The notes under the pieces: model-generated
What the model saw: the letters and a program-made list of their open reading frames with translations, nothing else
What the model was told of the DNA's origin: nothing
Database searches by the model: none
NCBI RefSeq assembly: GCF_022437945.1
Contig: NZ_CP092535.1
Location: 2,170,001 to 2,234,000 of the forward strand
Direction: 5' to 3'
Length of the DNA: 64,000 bases
From: Nocardioides sp. TF02-7
GTDB taxonomy: Bacteria; Actinomycetota; Actinomycetes; Propionibacteriales; Nocardioidaceae
Program-made: the position numbers and the translations under genes
In this document: positions 59,218-64,000 of the stretch, one piece after another
Position numbering within the stretch: position 1 is the first letter of the stretch
Layout of the letters: each line of letters opens with the position of its first letter

Positions 59218-60087
59218 ATGACCTGGTTCGAGTCCCCCGCGCAGGCCGCCGACCGGCTGGCCGCCGCGGGCTACCTGGCCGACGCCGCCACCGCCACCAC
59301 CGCCTTCCTCGCGGGTGCCCTGGAGAAGCCGCTGCTGCTCGAGGGACCGGCCGGCGTGGGCAAGACCGAGCTCGCGAAGGCGGTGTCGCGGGCGACGGGT
59401 GCCGAGCTGGTGCGGCTCCAGTGCTACGAGGGTCTCGACGAGGCGCGCGCCCTCTACGAGTGGAACTACAAGAAGCAGCTGCTCCGCATCCAGGCCACCA
59501 CCGCCGACGAGCTCGACTGGAGCCGCACCCACGACGACGTGTTCACCGAGGAGTTCCTCCTCACCCGGCCGCTGCTGACGGCGATCCGGCGCACCGAGCC
59601 GACCGTGCTCCTGGTCGACGAGGTCGACAAGACCGACGTCGAGGTCGAGGGGCTGCTGCTCGAGGTGCTGTCGGACTTCCAGGTCACGATCCCCGAGCTC
59701 GGGACGGTCGCGGCCAGCCGCCGGCCGTTCGTGGTGCTGACGTCCAACGCCAGCCGAGAGCTCTCGGAGGCGGTGAAGCGGCGCTGCCTCTACCTCCACC
59801 TCGACTACCCCGACGCCGAGCGGGAGCGGGAGATCCTGCACGCCAACGTCCCCGACCTCGACGACCGGATCGCCGGCCAGGTCGTCGCCGCCGTCGGCCG
59901 GTTGCGCGACCTGGAGCTGAAGAAGGCGCCGTCGATCGCCGAGTCCGTCGACTGGGCGCGCACCCTGATCGCGCTCGAGATCCGCGACCTCGACGAGAAG
60001 GCGATCGCCGACACCCTCGGCGTCGTCCTCAAGCACGCCTCCGACCACCAGCGCGCCGTCCGGGAGCTGCGGCTGGGTCGGCCGTGA
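59218..60087 (+). CDS. MoxR-family AAA+ ATPase
   Basis: The 289-residue ATPase has Walker A GPAGVGKTEL, Walker B VLLVDEVDK and the sensor region VVLTSNASRELSEAVKRRC. MoxR proteins act as chaperones for VWA-domain partners; here the next gene encodes one, and its GTG overlaps the stop (GTGA). ATG 59218 is preferred; ATG 59209 would add three residues. Confidence 0.92.
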   Translation: MTWFESPAQAADRLAAAGYLADAATATTAFLAGALEKPLLLEGPAGVGKTELAKAVSRATGAELVRLQCYEGLDEARALYEWNYKKQLLRIQATTADELDWSRTHDDVFTEEFLLTRPLLTAIRRTEPTVLLVDEVDKTDVEVEGLLLEVLSDFQVTIPELGTVAASRRPFVVLTSNASRELSEAVKRRCLYLHLDYPDAEREREILHANVPDLDDRIAGQVVAAVGRLRDLELKKAPSIAESVDWARTLIALEIRDLDEKAIADTLGVVLKHASDHQRAVRELRLGRP

Positions 60088-61495
60088 CCCGCGACGCCTC
60101 CGGCCTGCTCGACCGGCACCTCGCCTTCATCGAGGCGCTCCGGGGGGCGGGGCTGTCGGTGTCGCTGGCCGAGGACCTCGACTCCGTCGCCGCGCTCGGC
60201 GCCGTCGGCTGGGGCGACCGGGCGCAGGTCCGCGACGTGCTGGCCGCCACCCTGGTGAAGAAGCAGGCCCAGCGCACCACCTTCGACGCCCTCTTCGACG
60301 TCTACTTCCCCCGCGCTCGTCGGCGACGGCGTGGCGGGCCGCGACCGGGAGGAGACCGGCGGCGAGGACGCCGCGACCGGCTCCACCCCGGAGGCCCGCG
60401 CGCTCCGCGGGTTCCGCGACCAGCTCGCGGAGACCCTCGCCGACGGTGACGAGCAGCGGCTGCGACGGATGGCGGTCGAGGCGGTCGGCCGGTTCGGCGC
60501 GCTGCCCGGCCGCGGCCCGGGGATGTCGTCGTGGTCGGCCTACACCGCGCTGCGGCGGGTGGCGCCGGAGGAGCTGGTCGACCAGGTCGTGCGCGGGCTG
60601 CTCGCGGAGGCCGACGACGCGGCCCGCGAGGACGACGTACGCCGCGCGGTCGCGCGCCGCGTCGGCGCCTTCACCGCCGAGGTGCAGGGCGACGCGCGGC
60701 GCCGGGTCGCGGAGGAGAAGGGCCCGGACCACATCGCCGACGTCACCGTGCGGCCGAGCATCGACAAGCTCGCCTTCACCGCGGCCCGGCGCAGCGACCT
60801 GGAGGAGATGCGCCGCGAGATCTACCCGCTCGCGCGGCGTCTGGCGACCCGGCTCACCAAGGAGCACCACGCGCGTCGGCGCGGGCCGCTGGACTTCCGC
60901 CGCACGGTCCGGGCCTCCGTCGCGACCGGCGGCGTCCCGCTGACCACGCACCACCGCCCCAAGCGCCCGCACCGCACCGACCTGGTGGTGCTCTGCGACG
61001 TGAGCGGGTCGGTCGCGAGCTTCGCCCAGTTCACCCTGCTCTTCGTCTTCGCGCTGCGCGAGGTCTTCCAGAGCATGCGGGCGTTCACGTTCGTCGACCA
61101 CGTCCACGAGGTGACCGGCCACTTCCGGCCCGGCGCCGACCCGGTCGACGTGCTCGCCGACCTGGCCGCCGCCACCAGCCAGGCCGCGCTGTGGGGACGC
61201 ACGAACTACGGCCGCGCGTTCCAGAAGTTCGAGGAGCTCCACGCCGACGCCCTCGGCCCCCGCACCACCCTGCTGGTCCTCGGCGACGCCCGCAGCAACT
61301 ACAGCGACCTGCACGAGGACGCGCTCCGACGGCTGGTCGGCTCGGTGCGGCGCGCGCACTGGCTCAACCCCGAGCACCAGCGCCAGTGGGGGACCGGGGG
61401 ACTCCGCGGCGCCGGCGTACTCGGCGATCGTGCCGATGGTGGAGTGCCGCAACCTCACCCAGCTCGGCGAGTTCGTGCACGACCTCGCACGGTGA
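60084..61495 (+). CDS. VWA-domain CoxE-like protein, two frame breaks
   Basis: Repaired length is 469 residues. The N-terminal helical region is followed by a CoxE-like VWA domain with a MIDAS motif CDVSGSVASF and TNYGRAF. With the MoxR ATPase it forms the common pair that activates or assembles metal-containing enzymes. An extra C near 60310 (repair VYFPALVGDGVAGRD) and an extra G near 61394 (repair QWGTGDSAAPAYSAIVPMV) disturb the frame. No dedicated client gene is adjacent. Confidence 0.88.
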
Positions 61496-61583
61496 CACCG
61501 CGCCGCTGGCATGATCCGGGCGCGGGCGGGGAAGCGTCCCGGCGCGGGACGGCGGACGCCGCCCACGACCCCGAGGAGGCACC

Positions 61584-62784
61584 TTGCAGGCACGTCGGTG
61601 TGCGGCGGCGCTGGTCATCGTCCTGGTCGGCACGCTCGCTGCGGTGACACCGGCAGCCGCCGACGATCCGCGCCCGCTCTCGGTCGGAGGCCTGCCGCAC
61701 GCCCCGGCCGCGGACCGGGCCGGCGCCTCCGACATCGTCGCCGCCCGGGTGGGGCGGCTGCGGAACCGGCCGTCCGGCTTCCCGACGGGCGCGCCGGCGC
61801 GCACCCTCGCCTCCGCCGAGGTGCGTCAGGACCTGCTCGCCGAGCGGGTGTCGGGGCGGTTCGTCCTCGCGGCGGCGCCGACGGCGGCGACCGCGGCCCA
61901 CCTCACCGTCGGGTTCGGGCACGCCGACGGCTCCACCTGCCAGGGAGACGTGCAGCTCACCACGCCGACCCTCGACCCGGCGCCCGGGTGGGCCCGCGCG
62001 GGCCGGACGATCACCCTCGACCAGGCGTCGGAGGACGCCGGCTGGCAGGACTGGGACTGCGCCTTCGCCGTCGTCGCTGGGCCGGGCCAGACCCCGGAGT
62101 ACGACGCCCGCGTCGACCGCCTGACCGACGTCCCCCTCCGCCCGGCGCTGCGGCTCGGCGCGGTGCGGCTGCTCGGCTCGACGAAGGTCCGCCTCGTGCC
62201 CGGGGTGTGGACCACGGTCGAGGTCGTGGTCCGCAACACCAGCCGGGCCGACGCGGCGGGCGTGGTGGTCACCGGCGCCGGCAAGGGCGTCCAGGTGCGC
62301 CGCACGCGGGTCGGCAAGGTCTGGGGCGAGTCGTCGACGACCGAGCGGGTCAGCATCCGGCTCCGCGGCCGGCGCGCGGCGCGGGTGCGGCTCACGGTGA
62401 AGGCGCCGCACACCCGGGCCTCGCGGACCGTCCGGGTGCGCCCGGCCGCGGCGCCGGCGCGGCCGCGGGCCGGGGTCTACGTGAGCACGGACGGCTCGAT
62501 CAGGTTCCGGATCCGCAACGGCAGGGTCGTCGGGTTCTCGGCCCGTCTCTACACCCGGTGCGGCGGCTACCCCGACCTGCCGACGTACTCGTGGAGCTAC
62601 TACGACTTCCCGACGGTCGCGATCCCCCGCAACGGCATCGTCGACCGGATCGACGACGGCCGGCTCTACGACGCCGGGCTGCGGATGCGGGTCAGCGGCG
62701 GCAGCGTCACCAAGGGGGGAGTTCTGGTACTCCGGGCCCAACCGGTGCTTCGCGAAGGAGACCTTCACCGCCCGGCGCCGCTGA
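61584..62784 (+). CDS. Secreted beta-rich protein, unknown function, one frame break
   Basis: Repaired length is 399 residues. TTG 61584 follows GAGGAGG; a Sec signal peptide ends near TPAAADD. The mature part has a DUF-like N-terminal domain, a CARDB-like beta domain (WTTVEVVVRNTSRADAAGVVVT) and a C-terminal domain with a possible Cys pair (TRCGGYPDLPT ... NRCFAKE). An extra G in 62717-62722 breaks the frame; repair gives TKGEFWYSGPNRCFAKETF. The C-terminal domain resembles small domains in other actinobacterial exoproteins, but I cannot name it. Confidence 0.7.
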
Positions 62785-62785
62785 C

Positions 62786-62845
62786 GGCCTGTCCGCCTTC
62801 GGCCTGTCCGCCTTCGGCCTGTCCGCCTCCAGCCTGTCCGCCGGT
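62786..62845. repeat. 15-bp tandem repeat, four units
   Basis: Unit GGCCTGTCCGCCTTC, twice perfect, then two degenerate copies (third at 62816, fourth at 62831), immediately after the stop codon and before the serine hydrolase start. Confidence 0.85.
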
Positions 62846-62869
62846 CCGCGGATCGGGTTGGATGGCGGG

Positions 62870-63948
62870 ATGACCGACGACGACCTCCAGTATCGGTTGG
62901 AGGAGGTGCTCGGCCGCCAGCTGCGCGCCGGGCGGGGAGCCGGGCGGCGCGGTGTGCGTCGTCCGCGACGGTCGGGTGGTCGCGCACGCGACGGTGGGCA
63001 CGGTGGACGGCGTGCGCCCGTGGCGCACCGACACCCTCGTCCTGTGCTACTCGGTGGCCAAGCCGATGGCCGCTCTCGCCGTGCTCTCGGTCGTCGCCGA
63101 GGGGCGGCTCGGCCTCGACGACCGCGTCGCCGACCTGTGGCCGGCGTACGGCTGCCGCGGCAAGGAGCCGACGACGGTGCGGCAGGTGCTCGCGCACCAG
63201 GCCGGGCTCCCCAGCTTCCCGCCGGAGGCTGAGGGGGGTGGAGTACGACGACCGGTCGGCGCTGCTGACGATGCTGGCCGGCGCGGAGCCGGAGTTCGCG
63301 CCCGGTGCCGCCGTCGCCGAGCACGCCCTGACCTACGGGCACCTCTGCGGCGCCGTCGTCGAGGCGGCGACCGCGGAGCGGCTGGAGGAGCGGTTCGACG
63401 ACCTGGCCGCCCGGTTCGGGTGGGACCTGCACCTCGCCGTCGCGCCGGCCCAGCAGCACCGGGTGGCCGACGTCGTCGCCGCCGACGCCGTGTGGCCGCG
63501 CGACCTCCTCGATGACCCGCGGTGGGGGCCGGCGATCGGCCGCCCGCCCGGCCTGCTCGACCCGACGGTGCTCAACAGCGCCCGGTGGCGGCGCACGCCG
63601 TTCGAGGCGATCAGCCTGCACGCGACCGCGGAAGGCATCGCCCGGTTCCAGGCCGACGCGACGACACCCGACGGGCCGGTGGCCCGGCTGCTCGGGCCCG
63701 ACCTCCACGCCGCCTACGTCGGCCCCGCGGTCACCGGGCACGACCTCGTCCTCGACCGCGACGTGACCTGGACGCTCGGCTTCCAGCTCGACAGCGACGG
63801 CATCGGCATGGGCGGCGCGGGCGGCGCCGTCGGATGGACGTCGTCCGAGCACGGCTACTCGGCCGGCTACGTCACCCGCGGACTCGGCGACCACGCCCGC
63901 GCCGACGAGGTGTTCGACGCGATCGACGCCGCCCTCAGCGGCTCATAG
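62870..63948 (+). CDS. Beta-lactamase-related serine hydrolase, two frame breaks
   Basis: Repaired length is 358 residues, usual for class C-like/EstB-type serine hydrolases. The nucleophile motif SVAK (SxxK) sits in CYSVAKPMAAL, the YGH in LTYGHLCGAVVE replaces YxN, and GWTSSEHGYSAGYVTRGLG closes the fold. No signal peptide is seen, so it is probably a cytosolic esterase or peptidase. Extra Gs near 62930 (repair LRAGGEPGGAVCVVRDG) and near 63235 (repair EAEGVEYDDRSALL) break the frame. Confidence 0.88.
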
Positions 63949-64000
63949 GACACCGGACAGCCGGTCGAGCGCCTCCTCGATCTCGGCGGCGGCGCCGGCG
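63944..64000 (-). CDS. 3' end of an opposite-strand gene, cut by the window
   Basis: On the minus strand a frame is open from the window edge to a TGA at 63944-63946 and codes AGAAAEIEEALDRLSGVL. It overlaps the stop of the serine hydrolase by 5 bases. The helical tail could belong to an aminotransferase-type protein, but 18 residues are too few to say. Confidence 0.4.

Overview
The window is very GC-rich DNA with compact, overlapping operons, many GTG starts and actinobacterial families (tRNA adenosine deaminase-associated protein, NAD(P) transhydrogenase, AbiEi/DUF559-like orphan, twin-arginine and Sec-secreted glycosidases). It looks like a chromosomal segment of a Nocardioides-like soil actinobacterium; the genus is inferred, not proven.

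Layout. 1-3959 is the 3' part of a large secreted carbohydrate-binding protein, followed by a long-chain-type acyl-CoA dehydrogenase and an intact IS3-family element (5256-6509). From 6903 to 41077 lies a large L-rhamnose utilisation island. It holds three very large secreted GH78-type alpha-L-rhamnosidases, a LacI-family repressor, a sugar ABC transporter, and rhamnose mutarotase, isomerase, bifunctional aldolase/dehydrogenase and kinase. A Tat-exported GH106-type rhamnosidase, lutABC (L-lactate to pyruvate) and a tiny LuxR-type HTH protein complete it. From 13140 to 29469 everything is on one strand with mostly overlapping genes, so uptake, catabolism to DHAP and L-lactate, and lactate oxidation may form one transcription unit. 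A LacI-type operator (consensus near TTGAATCGTTTCAA) lies at the repressor, the transporter operon and all three GH78 genes. CRP-like TGTGA-N6-TCAC motifs lie at the last four.

33718-42698 also holds a carboxylate-amine ligase, a VIT1/CCC1-family transporter and an RNA 2',3'-cyclic phosphodiesterase. 42769-49035 holds pntAB, upp, the tadA pair and an AbiEi/DUF559-like protein. 49068-57261 is a central-carbon block: zwf-edd-eda (Entner-Doudoroff), a divergent ROK regulator, galM and pyk. A tRNA-Ser(CGA), a DUF4396 membrane protein behind a CsoR-like operator, a MoxR/VWA pair, a secreted protein and a serine hydrolase follow.

The strongest unexplained signal is a dispersed 22-bp palindrome (10-bp arms TGCGGTTTGG and CCAAACCGCA around a central GA or TC). 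It occurs about 33 times at nine strictly intergenic loci. Within arrays the copies repeat with an almost invariant 41-bp period, with 19-nt variable spacers. The IS3 element has inserted into one copy. A second dispersed element of about 79 bp flanks the rhamnosidase genes.

Caution: about 28 single-base frame breaks interrupt roughly half of the genes, almost all in short G or C runs. Each gene regains a length divisible by three after the inferred corrections, so I treat them as probable sequence errors, not pseudogenes. Coordinates of such genes span the whole repaired reading frame.
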